From Pseudomonas fragi (GTDB lineage: Bacteria; Pseudomonadota; Gammaproteobacteria; Pseudomonadales; Pseudomonadaceae): a DNA stretch of 64,000 nucleotides. Made by a program: the position numbers and the translations under genes. The notes under the pieces are model-generated. The model was not told where the DNA came from and made no database searches. It was given only the letters and a program-made list of their open reading frames with translations. This document shows, piece after piece, positions 36,621 to 44,935 of this stretch (the first letter of the stretch is position 1; every line of letters starts with the position of its first letter). The DNA is taken from the NCBI RefSeq assembly GCF_002269505.1, contig NZ_NQKQ01000010.1, positions 62,001 to 126,000 on the forward strand, given 5' to 3'.

Positions 36621-38192
36621 TCATGGCTTCACAGCGCGAAGCAATGACTTGGCAACCAGTTGCTCATACAGCTCGGCATAGGGTTCCACGGCCTTGCACC
36701 AATTGAATGGAGCGGCCATTGCGCGGCAGCGCATGGCATTGAACAGTTTGGGGTAGCTGAATACCTTGAAGGCGCGCTTGAGTGCTTCTTCGTAGCTGGC
36801 CACGGTGGACTCGTCGAACAGAAAACCGGTCACGCCGTTTTCGATGGTGTCGGCCAGGCCACCGGTGTTGCGGGCTACAGGCAGCGAGCCAAAGCGCTGT
36901 GCATACATCTGGCTGAGGCCGCAGGGCTCGTAGCGCGACGGCATCAACAAAAAGTCGCTACCGGCGAACATGCGCCGTGCATCGGTTTCATTGAAACCGA
37001 TGCGCACACCTATCTGACCCGCAAAGCGCAGCGCAAGTTCGCGCATGGCCTGTTCCTCTTCAGGCTCGCCGCGGCCGATGATGCAAATCTGCCCGCCCGA
37101 GGCCACGATAAACGCGGCCACAGCTTCGGTCAGGTCCAGGCCTTTCTGGTACACCAGGCGCGACACCACGGCGAACAGGGGGCCTTTGGACGGTTTAAGG
37201 CCGAACAAGGTGCGCACGTGAGCGGTATTCACCGCCCGGGCGTCCCAGTCGCCGATACCGAACGGGGCGACCAGATGCGGATCGGTGGTGGCTTCCCAGC
37301 TTTCATCGATGCCATTGGGGATACCGCTCAACAGGCCTTGCTGGGTCTTGCTGGCCAGAAAACCGTCAAGCCCGCAACCAAAGGCCGGGGTGGTGATTTC
37401 GGCAGCGTAGGTGGCGCTGACCGTGGTGATATGGCTGGCGTAGGCCATGCCGGCCTTGAGAAAGGACAGCTTTCCGTAAAACTCCATGCCGTCCTGTTGC
37501 AGGGCATGGTTGGGGATGCCCAGCTCCGGGCAGCAGGCGCGACTGAATACGCCCTGGTAGGCCAGGTTATGGATGGTAAACAGGGTGGGCGTGCGCTGGC
37601 CGCGCCAGTGCATATAAGCCGGAGCCAGCCCGGCAGGCCAGTCATGGGCGTGCACCAGATCGGGTTGCCAGTGGATCTGTGCCAGGTTGGCGGCAATATC
37701 GGCCGCAGCCAGCCCCAGGCGGGCGAAGCGGATATGGTTGTCGGGCCAGTCACGGCCGTTGTTGGCGCCGTAGGGCGTGCCTTCGCGCTCATACAGTTCG
37801 GGGCAGATCAGCACATAGATGACCAGCCCGTCCTTCATGTCCATGCGCCCGATCTTGCAGGCGGGCAGGGCGGCATGACCGCCCAGCTCGCCAATGATGT
37901 GGATCGGGTTCTCGCTGTTGAGCACCTGTGGATAGCCGGGGATCAGCACCCGCACATCATGCAAGTGACGCATGGCCCGCGGCAGTGCGGCAGACACATC
38001 GCCCAGGCCACCGGTTTTCACCAGGTCGGCCAGTTCTGACGTGACAAACAGCACCTTCTTTTTATTGGGATTGGCGTTGATCACCGCCAGCGCGGGCCTC
38101 CCTGCAGGGGCCGTATCCGGCAGTGAAATCAGCTCATTCACAACTTGCGGGGTCAGACGTTGTTCTTGATGTGGCGCAGCAGCACTGATCAT
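36621..38192 (-). CDS. glgA: Glycogen synthase GlgA
   Basis: The 523-residue GT5 enzyme has about 45 extra residues before the family start. It carries the ADP-glucose-binding KTGGLGDVSAALPRAM near residue 58 and the C-terminal active-site motif PSRYEPCGLSQMYA near residue 427. HAHDWPAGLAP and GIPNGID are also typical. It elongates alpha-1,4-glucan from ADP-glucose. GGGAGAG precedes the ATG. It is first in the leftward operon glgA-malQ-DUF2934-glgX and has a long upstream region with phased repeats at 38421-38508. Confidence 0.95.
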   Translation of the reverse strand: MISAAAPHQEQRLTPQVVNELISLPDTAPAGRPALAVINANPNKKKVLFVTSELADLVKTGGLGDVSAALPRAMRHLHDVRVLIPGYPQVLNSENPIHIIGELGGHAALPACKIGRMDMKDGLVIYVLICPELYEREGTPYGANNGRDWPDNHIRFARLGLAAADIAANLAQIHWQPDLVHAHDWPAGLAPAYMHWRGQRTPTLFTIHNLAYQGVFSRACCPELGIPNHALQQDGMEFYGKLSFLKAGMAYASHITTVSATYAAEITTPAFGCGLDGFLASKTQQGLLSGIPNGIDESWEATTDPHLVAPFGIGDWDARAVNTAHVRTLFGLKPSKGPLFAVVSRLVYQKGLDLTEAVAAFIVASGGQICIIGRGEPEEEQAMRELALRFAGQIGVRIGFNETDARRMFAGSDFLLMPSRYEPCGLSQMYAQRFGSLPVARNTGGLADTIENGVTGFLFDESTVASYEEALKRAFKVFSYPKLFNAMRCRAMAAPFNWCKAVEPYAELYEQLVAKSLLRAVKP

Positions 38193-38420
38193 GAATCTCT
38201 CCCGTTGTATTTATTGATCTGCTAACGGCCACCCGGCCGGCACTTCCCCACTTACTGATTGGCCATGTCATCCACGGCAAAATGCACAAAAGATGATTCA
38301 GGCGATGCAAGGAATGCACCAACAGCTGCAACCCAGTCCTAAGTTGACCTATCACGGGCGAAGAAGATTCGATTGTTCAAATACGACAATTACACGCCGT
38401 AGACACGACAGCGTTGAGTG
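38193..38420. other. Proximal part of the glgA upstream region
   Basis: No gene is seen between the glgA start and the phased repeats. The region should contain the glgA promoter and leader, but no clear -35/-10 pair could be chosen on the leftward strand. Confidence 0.4.
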
Positions 38421-38508
38421 TAGGAGAGATACATCAAGGTGCTAGGAGAATGTCTATATTTTTGTAGGACAATTAGAAAGGCTGTGTAGGAAAATTATCT
38501 AACCCAAG
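38421..38508. promoter_or_regulatory. Four TAGGA motifs at an exact 22 bp period upstream of glgA
   Basis: TAGGA begins at 38421, 38443, 38465 and 38487. Three of the four are preceded by TG, and the rest of each 22-base unit is not conserved but is AT-rich. Exact spacing of about two helical turns places the motifs on one DNA face, as expected for an oligomerising regulator. A TGTAGGACA sequence also occurs upstream of glgB at 28671-28679. Confidence 0.5.
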
Positions 38509-38554
38509 ATGTGTGTCGGGGTTATTTCAGTGTTTCGTACGATACAAACTCACC

Positions 38555-38588
38555 GTAGTCGCAGCCGTCGTTCCTCGGCAGCGACTAC
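38555..38588. repeat. Solo GTAGTCGC REP hairpin
   Basis: GTAGTCGCAGCCG and CGGCAGCGACTAC form a hairpin with one mismatch, between the DUF411 gene end and the glgA upstream region. It is the short form of the inverted repeats at 5721 and 24929. Confidence 0.7.
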
Positions 38589-38657
38589 AGGGCTGTTACT
38601 CAGTATGCTTCCAAAACAGGGCGGGCGCACCGATGTGGTGCGCTCGCCTCATGCATT

Positions 38658-39104
38658 TCAGTTGCCAGGGTACTCGGCGATCACCTGGTCTTTACCGTCG
38701 TTGCCCAGGCCGATCACCTGGTAGGCGTCCTTGCGGTCACCCATTTCCATCCCCGGCGAACCCATGGGCATGCCCGGTACCGCGATACCCTTGAGATCGT
38801 TGCGCTTCGTCAGGGCAACCACTTGTTCAGCGGGTACGTGACCTTCAACGAATTTGCCGTTGATCACTCCGGTGTGGCACGACGCCAGCCGAGGTTGCAC
38901 GCCGAGCCGCTGTTTAACGCTGCTCATGTCTGTTTCTACATGGTCATTGACCTTGAACCCGTTGGTCTCCAGGTGGGAGATCCAGGCTTTGCAGCAACCG
39001 CAGTTGGCATCACGGTGTACATCAATGGTCAGTTGATCGGCCGCTTGTGCCAAAGAGCTCAACAACAGGGCCGAGAGAGCGACAAGGCGCAATGGAGTTT
39101 TCAT
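38658..39104 (-). CDS. DUF411 periplasmic metal-binding protein
   Basis: The 148-residue product has a cleavable signal peptide (RLVALSALLLSSLAQA, cut near AQA-AD). The DUF411 core follows: DVHRDANCGCCKAWISHLET near residue 28, SCHTGVINGKFVEGHVPA near 79 and GIAVPGMPMGSPGMEMG near 108. The Cys-x-Cys-Cys, the SCHT cysteine/histidine and the methionine-rich loop suggest copper binding in the periplasm. GAGGA lies before the ATG. It is monocistronic, with no copper operon around it. Confidence 0.88.
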   Translation of the reverse strand: MKTPLRLVALSALLLSSLAQAADQLTIDVHRDANCGCCKAWISHLETNGFKVNDHVETDMSSVKQRLGVQPRLASCHTGVINGKFVEGHVPAEQVVALTKRNDLKGIAVPGMPMGSPGMEMGDRKDAYQVIGLGNDGKDQVIAEYPGN

Positions 39105-39276
39105 CGAGATCCTCTTTACGAAAAAAGTGTCAGCCTGAGCGACAAGGCCTGTCAGGCAACTGATGGCAAGATGACAAATCTGTCAGGTTGGGGCGCTTTG
39201 GGCTCATTCAAGGCCTATGGCCGTCGCTCAGTTGCCTCGCTACCATAGGCCCTTACGATTCTGACGTGTACCGCTT

Positions 39277-40056
39277 ATGGCTCTTGCAGCTCCGCCAGAT
39301 TTTTCTGATACCGCAGTGCGGGTTCAACCCTTGGCGCGCACCTACCCGCGTGGTTTGTATATCGAGCGGCACCAGCACGACTGGGGCCAGTTGTTATACG
39401 CCACGAGCGGCGTGATGTGGGTCGATACGCCGGATGAGGCACTGGCCGTGCCGCCGCAGCGAGCGGTCTGGCTGCCACCGCAGGTGCCGCATGGCATCCG
39501 CGTGGTGTCGGATCTGCAAATGCGCAATATCTATTTACCGCCCAGGCTGGCGAATACGCTGGACAACCGGGTGCAGGTCATAGAAGTCGGGCGGTTGCTG
39601 CGTGAGTTGATCATCAACCTGGTGGAGCAGCCCCATGACCAGGCGCAGTACATCGAAGCGCTGCTTGAGCTGACCCTGCTGGAGCTGCAGCGCGCCCGGC
39701 GCACATTGCTTACCGTGCCAATGCCCGACACCCCGGACCGACGTTTGCTCAACCTGTGCCAGTCGGTCATGGCCAGCCCGTCGCTGGCCATTGCCTTTGA
39801 GCAGCACGCCGAAAACGCCGGGGCCAGTGTGCGTACCCTGGCCCGCTTGTTTCAGGGTGAGCTGGGCATGGGTTTTGCTCAATGGCGGCGGCAGGTTCAA
39901 CTGGCCACTGCGGCTGCCGAGTTGATCCAGGGGGGTTCGGTAAGTCAGATCTCACGCTCGTTGGGGTATTCACCCAGCAGCTTCAGCGATATGTTCCGAC
40001 GTGAGTTGGGCATAAGCCCTTCGCGGTATGCCTCCAGTTCAGCTCCGCAAGCCTGA
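39277..40056 (+). CDS. AraC-family regulator with N-terminal cupin domain
   Basis: The 259-residue protein starts with an AraC-type cupin (GLYIERHQHDWGQLLYATSG, then LPPQVPHGIRVV). A double HTH of the HTH_18 kind follows (SVRTLARLFQGELGMGFAQWRRQ, then VSQISRSLGYSPSSFSDMFRRELG at about 230). No ribosome-binding site is evident before the ATG, but no better start exists. It reads toward an NAD(P)-dependent reductase gene 90 bases downstream, which is the likely target or at least partner. Confidence 0.85.
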   Translation: MALAAPPDFSDTAVRVQPLARTYPRGLYIERHQHDWGQLLYATSGVMWVDTPDEALAVPPQRAVWLPPQVPHGIRVVSDLQMRNIYLPPRLANTLDNRVQVIEVGRLLRELIINLVEQPHDQAQYIEALLELTLLELQRARRTLLTVPMPDTPDRRLLNLCQSVMASPSLAIAFEQHAENAGASVRTLARLFQGELGMGFAQWRRQVQLATAAAELIQGGSVSQISRSLGYSPSSFSDMFRRELGISPSRYASSSAPQA

Positions 40057-40146
40057 ATTTGGCCGGTAGGCAGTAGCCACTGACCGGAACCCGTCGATTA
40101 GCGGCCATACACTGGGTGCCTCTTTACAGCATTCGAAGGGCTGAAT

Positions 40147-41106
40147 ATGAAAGCACTGCAGTTTTGCGCAACCGGCGATCTGGCCGCACTGCGTCTGGCG
40201 GACCTGGCGCTGCCGGTAGTGGGTGCAGACGAAGTACTGGTGCAGGTCAAGGCCGCCGGTTTGAACCCCAGTGATGTGAAAAATGTGCTCGGACGCTTTC
40301 CCTACACCACCTTGCCACGGGTTCCCGGTCGCGATTTTTCCGGGGTGATTGTGGATGGCCCGCAAGCACTGGTGGGCAAGGAAGTGTGGGGCACGGGTAA
40401 GGAGCTGGGCTTCTATCGGGACGGTTCCCATGCAGGCTATCTGGCTTTGCCGGTTGACGGCGTAGCCTTTAAACCCAAGTCACTGAGCTTTGCCCAGGCC
40501 GCCAGCCTGGGGGTGCCCTACACCACGGCGTGGGATGCCCTGCAGCGCAGCGGTGTAGGCGTTGATACCCGTTTACTGGTGCTCGGTGCCAATGGCGCTG
40601 TAGGTACGGCTGCCATCGCGCTGGCGAAAGTGCTTGGTGCAAAGGTGCTGGCCGCCGTGCGTCGCCGCGAGCAGGCGCAGGTGCTGCAGGCACAGGGCAT
40701 TGAGGTGCTGGTGCTGGATAACCCGCAAACGCTGGGTGAGCAGGTGAATGAGGTATTTGAGGGCGGCGCCGAGGTGATTTTTGACACCACGGGTCACTGG
40801 CTGCCTGCGGCCGTGCCGGCGTTGCGCACTTTTGGGCGAATTGCCTTTATTGCCGCGCCGCTGGACGGTCATGTGCATCTGCCTGCGCTGGCCCTGTATC
40901 GCAAGGGCGGTACGCTGGTCGGGGTCAACACGTTGCTTTATAGCTGCGGTGACTGTGCGCAGATGCTCAATCAGTTTGGCCAGTACTTTGATCAAGGCCT
41001 GCTGCCTGCGCCCGGCGGTTTTCAGGAAGCTGACCTGGTGGACGGCCTGGACAGTTATGCCCAGGTCAATGCAGGTACATGCACCAAAGTGGTGCTGATT
41101 CCCTGA
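40147..41106 (+). CDS. Zinc-independent MDR-family alcohol dehydrogenase / quinone oxidoreductase
   Basis: The 319-residue medium-chain reductase has the GroES-like start (VLVQVKAAGLNPSDVKNVLG), LPRVPGRDFSGVI, and the NADP-binding fold around LVLGANGAVGTAAIALAKVLG near residue 143. The structural and catalytic zinc ligands of true alcohol dehydrogenases are absent, so a quinone-oxidoreductase type reaction with NADPH is more likely. AAGGG precedes the ATG. It is the partner of the upstream AraC gene; the substrate is unknown. Confidence 0.82.
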   Translation: MKALQFCATGDLAALRLADLALPVVGADEVLVQVKAAGLNPSDVKNVLGRFPYTTLPRVPGRDFSGVIVDGPQALVGKEVWGTGKELGFYRDGSHAGYLALPVDGVAFKPKSLSFAQAASLGVPYTTAWDALQRSGVGVDTRLLVLGANGAVGTAAIALAKVLGAKVLAAVRRREQAQVLQAQGIEVLVLDNPQTLGEQVNEVFEGGAEVIFDTTGHWLPAAVPALRTFGRIAFIAAPLDGHVHLPALALYRKGGTLVGVNTLLYSCGDCAQMLNQFGQYFDQGLLPAPGGFQEADLVDGLDSYAQVNAGTCTKVVLIP

Positions 41107-41139
41107 GCCTGTCCCGTTGGAGCAAGCCCGCTCCTATCT

Positions 41140-41670
41140 TTACTGCCCCAGGCGCAAGCTGGTGCGAATGCCATTGACCTCGGCTTCATTGGCTTTGTAG
41201 CCATCTGCAGGGCCAGCGTAGGACAAGGCGTAGGCGTTATTGCCTTGCGTGGCGGCGACCAGGGTCTGGGTGATCACGTGGTTGCCGTTCTGGGTGATCT
41301 TGCAGGTGGTTTGCAAGGCCTCAAGACCGCCGAGGGTGCTGCTGTGGATCTTGTTGCAGGCGCTCTGGTATCCGCCTTTGGCGAAGTTTTGCTGCAGGGT
41401 TTTGCGCATTTGCAGCAAAACCGCCTCCATATTGACCTTGTGCTCCGGGGCCAGGGTCGACTGGGTCAGCTCCATGACCATTTGCGGGTCGCCACTGGCG
41501 TCGTTCTTCACCGCTCGCTGGCGCACGCTGTTGTCGTCAGGCGCGGGCGGTACGGCCTGAACTTCCCAGCCACCGGGCCAGGTGATCATCAGACCGTCGG
41601 CGCTGGCCGCGGGCACGGCAGCCAGCAGGCACAAGCCGATAAAAACAGGGAAACGTCGGGCAAAATGCAT
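41140..41670 (-). CDS. Secreted hypothetical protein, probable DUF4946
   Basis: The 176-residue product has a signal peptide (RFPVFIGLCLLAAVPAASA) and a soluble domain. The domain begins GLMITWPGGWEVQAVPP and contains two cysteines (SACNKIHSS and TTCKITQNG) that could form a disulfide. This pattern fits DUF4946 proteins of Pseudomonas, a family with no known function. The start was placed at the signal peptide; 31 more in-frame codons upstream do not look coding. Confidence 0.65.
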   Translation of the reverse strand: MHFARRFPVFIGLCLLAAVPAASADGLMITWPGGWEVQAVPPAPDDNSVRQRAVKNDASGDPQMVMELTQSTLAPEHKVNMEAVLLQMRKTLQQNFAKGGYQSACNKIHSSTLGGLEALQTTCKITQNGNHVITQTLVAATQGNNAYALSYAGPADGYKANEAEVNGIRTSLRLGQ

Positions 41671-41898
41671 GGGTCTCGGGCCTTTTGAGCGATAGATGGA
41701 TTGCAATAGTGTATCAATAGGTGTCGAAGTATTGCTTTGCAGCGTGACATCATTTTCGACCATTGCTCAGCTAAACCTTTGCTTCTTATGTCTAATCCCG
41801 GACAATCGCGCCCCTCTTATGGCCGGGGCGATGTCAGCAAGGTGATTCTTGTCCGCCCCGGCTGCGTGGTAACGACCGGCTAGCGGAGATTTGACCGG

Positions 41899-43176
41899 AT
41901 GAATGACCAGGCTAACAGCGTTGACGAACGCTTCGACGAGACACCAGCGACCTTGAGCCGCTGGAACCGTCATGACACCACCTGGATGCTGGGCCTGTTT
42001 GGCACGGCGATTGGCGCAGGTACTTTGTTTTTGCCGATCAACGCAGGGCTTGGCGGCTTTTGGCCGTTAATGATTCTGGCATTGCTCGCGTTCCCGATGA
42101 CCTTTTACGCCCACCGCGGCCTGACCCGCTTCGTTCTCTCCGGGCGTGAAGGCTCAGATATCACTGACGTGGTTGAAGAACATTTCGGCCTGCGCGCAGG
42201 TGCTGTTATTACGCTGCTGTACTTCCTCGCCATTTTCCCGATCCTGCTGATCTACAGCGTAGCGCTGACCAACACGGTCGGCAGCTTTATGCTCAACCAG
42301 ATGCATATCACCCCGCCGCCACGGGCGATCCTGTCGCTGGTACTGATCCTGGGCCTGCTGATTGTGGTGCGCTGCGGTGAGCAGGTGATCGTCAAGGCCA
42401 TGAGCATGCTGGTCTACCCGTTTATCGTGGCATTGCTGTTTTTGGCGGTTTTTTTGATCCCGCACTGGAACGGCGGCATCCTCAGTACCGCGACTACGCT
42501 GCCTGCGCCTTCGGTATTGCTGCATACCCTGTGGCTGGCGATTCCGGTGATGGTGTTCTCCTTTAACCACTCGCCGATCATCTCGGCCTTCGCCGTTGAT
42601 CAAAAGCGCCGCTACGGTGCCAACGCCGATGAGCGCAGCTCGCAGATCCTGTCCCGCGCTCACCTGCTGATGGTGGTGATGGTGCTGTTCTTCGTGTTCA
42701 GTTGCGTGCTGACCCTGTCGCCGGAACAACTGGCCGAAGCCAAGGCGCAGAACCTGTCGATCCTGTCCTACCTGGCCAACCATTTCAGCAACCCGACCAT
42801 CGCTTTCGCCGCACCGTTGATTGCATTCGTGGCCATCGCCAAGTCTTTCCTGGGCCATTACATCGGCGCCAGCGAAGGCCTTAAAGGCCTGGTACTGAAA
42901 ACCGGCAAGCGCCCGAACGCGAAGAGCCTCGACCGCATGACCGCCGCATTCATGCTGGTGGTGTGCTGGGCCGTGGCCACGCTCAACCCGAGCATCCTGG
43001 TGATGATCGAAACCATGGGCGGGCCGGTGATTGCCGCCATTCTGTTCCTGATGCCGATGTACGCGATCCGCCGGGTTCCGGCCATGCGCCAGTACTCGGG
43101 GCAGATCTCCAACGTGTTCGTGACGGTTATCGGCCTGATCGCGATCTCCTCGCTGGTGTACTCGCTGATCCCTTGA
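41899..43176 (+). CDS. HAAAP-family serine/threonine:H+ symporter (SdaC-like)
   Basis: The 425-residue membrane protein has about eleven helices. It carries the family N-terminal motif WMLGLFGTAIGAGTLFLPIN (about residues 29-48), VFSFNHSPIISAFAVDQKRR in the middle and FLGHYIGASEGLKGLV near 318. HAAAP permeases import serine, threonine or aromatic amino acids; this sequence resembles the SdaC branch. GGAG lies ten bases before the ATG. No serine deaminase gene is next to it, so the exact substrate is inferred. Confidence 0.85.
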   Translation: MNDQANSVDERFDETPATLSRWNRHDTTWMLGLFGTAIGAGTLFLPINAGLGGFWPLMILALLAFPMTFYAHRGLTRFVLSGREGSDITDVVEEHFGLRAGAVITLLYFLAIFPILLIYSVALTNTVGSFMLNQMHITPPPRAILSLVLILGLLIVVRCGEQVIVKAMSMLVYPFIVALLFLAVFLIPHWNGGILSTATTLPAPSVLLHTLWLAIPVMVFSFNHSPIISAFAVDQKRRYGANADERSSQILSRAHLLMVVMVLFFVFSCVLTLSPEQLAEAKAQNLSILSYLANHFSNPTIAFAAPLIAFVAIAKSFLGHYIGASEGLKGLVLKTGKRPNAKSLDRMTAAFMLVVCWAVATLNPSILVMIETMGGPVIAAILFLMPMYAIRRVPAMRQYSGQISNVFVTVIGLIAISSLVYSLIP

Positions 43177-43187
43177 TGCATGCCCCT

Positions 43188-43210
43188 GTCGCCGCCGTCC
43201 TGGCGGCGAC
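43188..43210 (+). terminator. GC-rich hairpin after the transporter gene
   Basis: GTCGCCGCC and GGCGGCGAC form a perfect nine-base-pair stem with a five-base loop, starting 12 bases after the stop codon. No T-run follows. Confidence 0.5.
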
Positions 43211-43262
43211 ACTGCGCGGATTGACCCGCGCAAGCCGCCCAGGGCTTGAGTCCGGCCGGTAC

Positions 43263-43295
43263 TGCGAATATGATTGCGACACATTCCTATTCGCA
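43263..43295 (+). promoter_or_regulatory. Inverted repeat upstream of the ECF sigma gene, candidate Fur-type site
   Basis: TGCGAATA at 43263-43270 is exactly inverted by TATTCGCA at 43288-43295, around a core with AATATGATTGCG. It lies 30 bases before the sigma gene, where Fur boxes of pseudomonad iron-starvation sigma genes are found. The 19-base Fur consensus is matched only partly. Confidence 0.35.
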
Positions 43296-43324
43296 GTGTG
43301 CTGACCGCACGTCCGAGGGTTCCC

Positions 43325-43849
43325 GTGTCGCCATCTCCGCCGAACCCGACGTTGCTGCACGCAGATGTGCAAAACCTTTACAGCGATCATCATGGCTGGC
43401 TGGTCAACTGGCTGCGCCGACGCCTGCGCGATACCGACAATGCCGCCGACCTGGCCCAGGACACCTTTCTTTACGTGCTCGGCAAGCCTGAACAGGTGAC
43501 CCATTTGCGCGAGCCGCGGGCCTGGCTGAGCAGCATTGCCAAGGGCCTGTTGATTGACCGCTTTCGTCGCCACAAGGTTGAGCAGGCCTACCTGCAAGCG
43601 CTGGCGCACCTGCCCGAGCAGCAGATGCCTGCCCCGGAAGAGCGCCTGATCCTGCTTGAAACCCTGACCCGAATTGATGCGCTGCTCGATGGCCTGAAGC
43701 TCAATGTGCGCACTGCGTTTTTGCTGTCGCGCCTTGAAGGGCTTGGCTATCAGGCCATTGCCGAGCGCCTGGGCGTTAGCGTCAGCTCGGTGGAAAAGTA
43801 CATGGCCACAGCCATCCGCCATTGCTTTCTGGCGCGTCAGGCCCTGTGA
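43325..43849 (+). CDS. FecI-like ECF sigma factor (iron starvation type)
   Basis: The 174-residue protein starts at GTG with GAGGG about five bases upstream. An in-frame TTG at 43274 lies inside the inverted repeat and was rejected. Region 2 contains NLYSDHHGWLVNWLRRRLRD, DLAQDTFLYVL and PRAWLSSIAKGLLIDRFRR. Region 4 contains AERLGVSVSSVEKYMATAIRHC. It should direct transcription of the downstream TonB receptor gene when its siderophore is present. The stop overlaps the fecR-type start by four bases (GTGA). Confidence 0.9.
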   Translation: MSPSPPNPTLLHADVQNLYSDHHGWLVNWLRRRLRDTDNAADLAQDTFLYVLGKPEQVTHLREPRAWLSSIAKGLLIDRFRRHKVEQAYLQALAHLPEQQMPAPEERLILLETLTRIDALLDGLKLNVRTAFLLSRLEGLGYQAIAERLGVSVSSVEKYMATAIRHCFLARQAL

Positions 43850-44829
43850 GCGCGGGTTCGTCACAGCCTGAATTTGCACCCCATGTGCTCGATCAGGCGA
43901 TTGACTGGCTGGTCAAAACCCAGTCCGGTGCGGCAGAGCCGCAAGTATTTGCGGCGTGCGAGCAATGGCGCGCCGCCGACGCCAGTCATGAAGCCGCCTG
44001 GCAAGCCCTGCAAATGACTGAAAGCACCTTGCGCCAGGCCTCGGCACTGCCAGGGCGCGTGGCCCTGGACACCCTGGCCGGCAGTGGTCGCCTGAGTTCA
44101 CGACGTCAGGCTTTCAAGCTACTGGGTCTGGGCCTGTTGGGCGCGGGAGCGGGTGCTTTGGCGCTGCAGCAACTTTCGTGGCGCAGTTTTGGGGCCGACT
44201 ATGCGACCGGCGTGGGAGAGCGGCATTCGTTCAATCTGCTCGATGGCACGCGTTTGCAGCTCAATACCGACAGTGCTGCTGATGTGCTGTTCACTGAGCA
44301 ACAGCGCCTGATTGTATTGCGCGAAGGTGAGATATTTATCCGTACGGGTCAGGATCCGAGCTCTGCAAGCGGGCGCAGGCCATTTTGGGTGCATACCCGT
44401 GAAGCGCGTCTGCAGGCAATTGGCACCGTATTCGATGTCCGTCAGGAGTCGGGGCGTACTCGATTAATGGTCGAGGAGGGCGTAGTAGCGATTCACTTGC
44501 CCGATAGTCGGCCAGTACTGGTGCAGGCAGGTAGCGAATACCTTATTGACACTCAATCGGCACGACCGCAGCCCGCGTCCGTCTTTAGTCCCAATGGCTG
44601 GGTCAGCGGTGTGCTGGTGGCCAGGCAGATGCGCCTGCAGGATCTTGTACAAGAACTGGCGCGCTATCGCCACGGCTGGTTGCAGTGTGATCCGGCGGTC
44701 GCTGAATTGCGGGTCTCCGGGGTGTTTCAACTCGACCGCATTGACCAGGCACTGGAGGGTTTGAGCCAGTCGCTGGCAGTGCGTATTGAGCGCCGGACAC
44801 GGTTCTGGACGCGGATTGTGGCGGCTTAG
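43846..44829 (+). CDS. FecR-family anti-sigma factor
   Basis: The 327-residue protein starts at the overlapping GTG. It has the cytoplasmic FecR N-domain (AIDWLVKTQSGAAEPQVFAA, then ASHEAAWQAL). One membrane segment (LLGLGLLGAGAGALAL, about residues 93-108) follows RR, as in Tat-exported FecR proteins. The periplasmic FecR domain begins around RHSFNLLDGTRLQLNTDSAA, and a C-terminal STN-like part ends in ELRVSGVFQLDRIDQALEGL. It transmits the receptor signal to the sigma factor encoded just upstream. Confidence 0.9.
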   Translation: MSAGSSQPEFAPHVLDQAIDWLVKTQSGAAEPQVFAACEQWRAADASHEAAWQALQMTESTLRQASALPGRVALDTLAGSGRLSSRRQAFKLLGLGLLGAGAGALALQQLSWRSFGADYATGVGERHSFNLLDGTRLQLNTDSAADVLFTEQQRLIVLREGEIFIRTGQDPSSASGRRPFWVHTREARLQAIGTVFDVRQESGRTRLMVEEGVVAIHLPDSRPVLVQAGSEYLIDTQSARPQPASVFSPNGWVSGVLVARQMRLQDLVQELARYRHGWLQCDPAVAELRVSGVFQLDRIDQALEGLSQSLAVRIERRTRFWTRIVAA

Positions 44830-44935
44830 TCCGTAGCAGCTGCAAATTCAAATAGTTATCAAACTTCTTTGCGGGTTTTCGGCTGGTCTTCGACAGATAG
44901 GCATAAGACTTATCCATTGCAGGAGCCCCGCGCCA

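Noticed and set aside
38421..38508. CRISPR-like array
   Set aside because: Only five bases recur at each 22-base step; there are no long identical repeats, no spacers and no cas genes.
43274..43324. TTG start for the ECF sigma factor
   Set aside because: It falls within the inverted repeat; the GTG at 43325 has a better ribosome-binding site and gives the family length.
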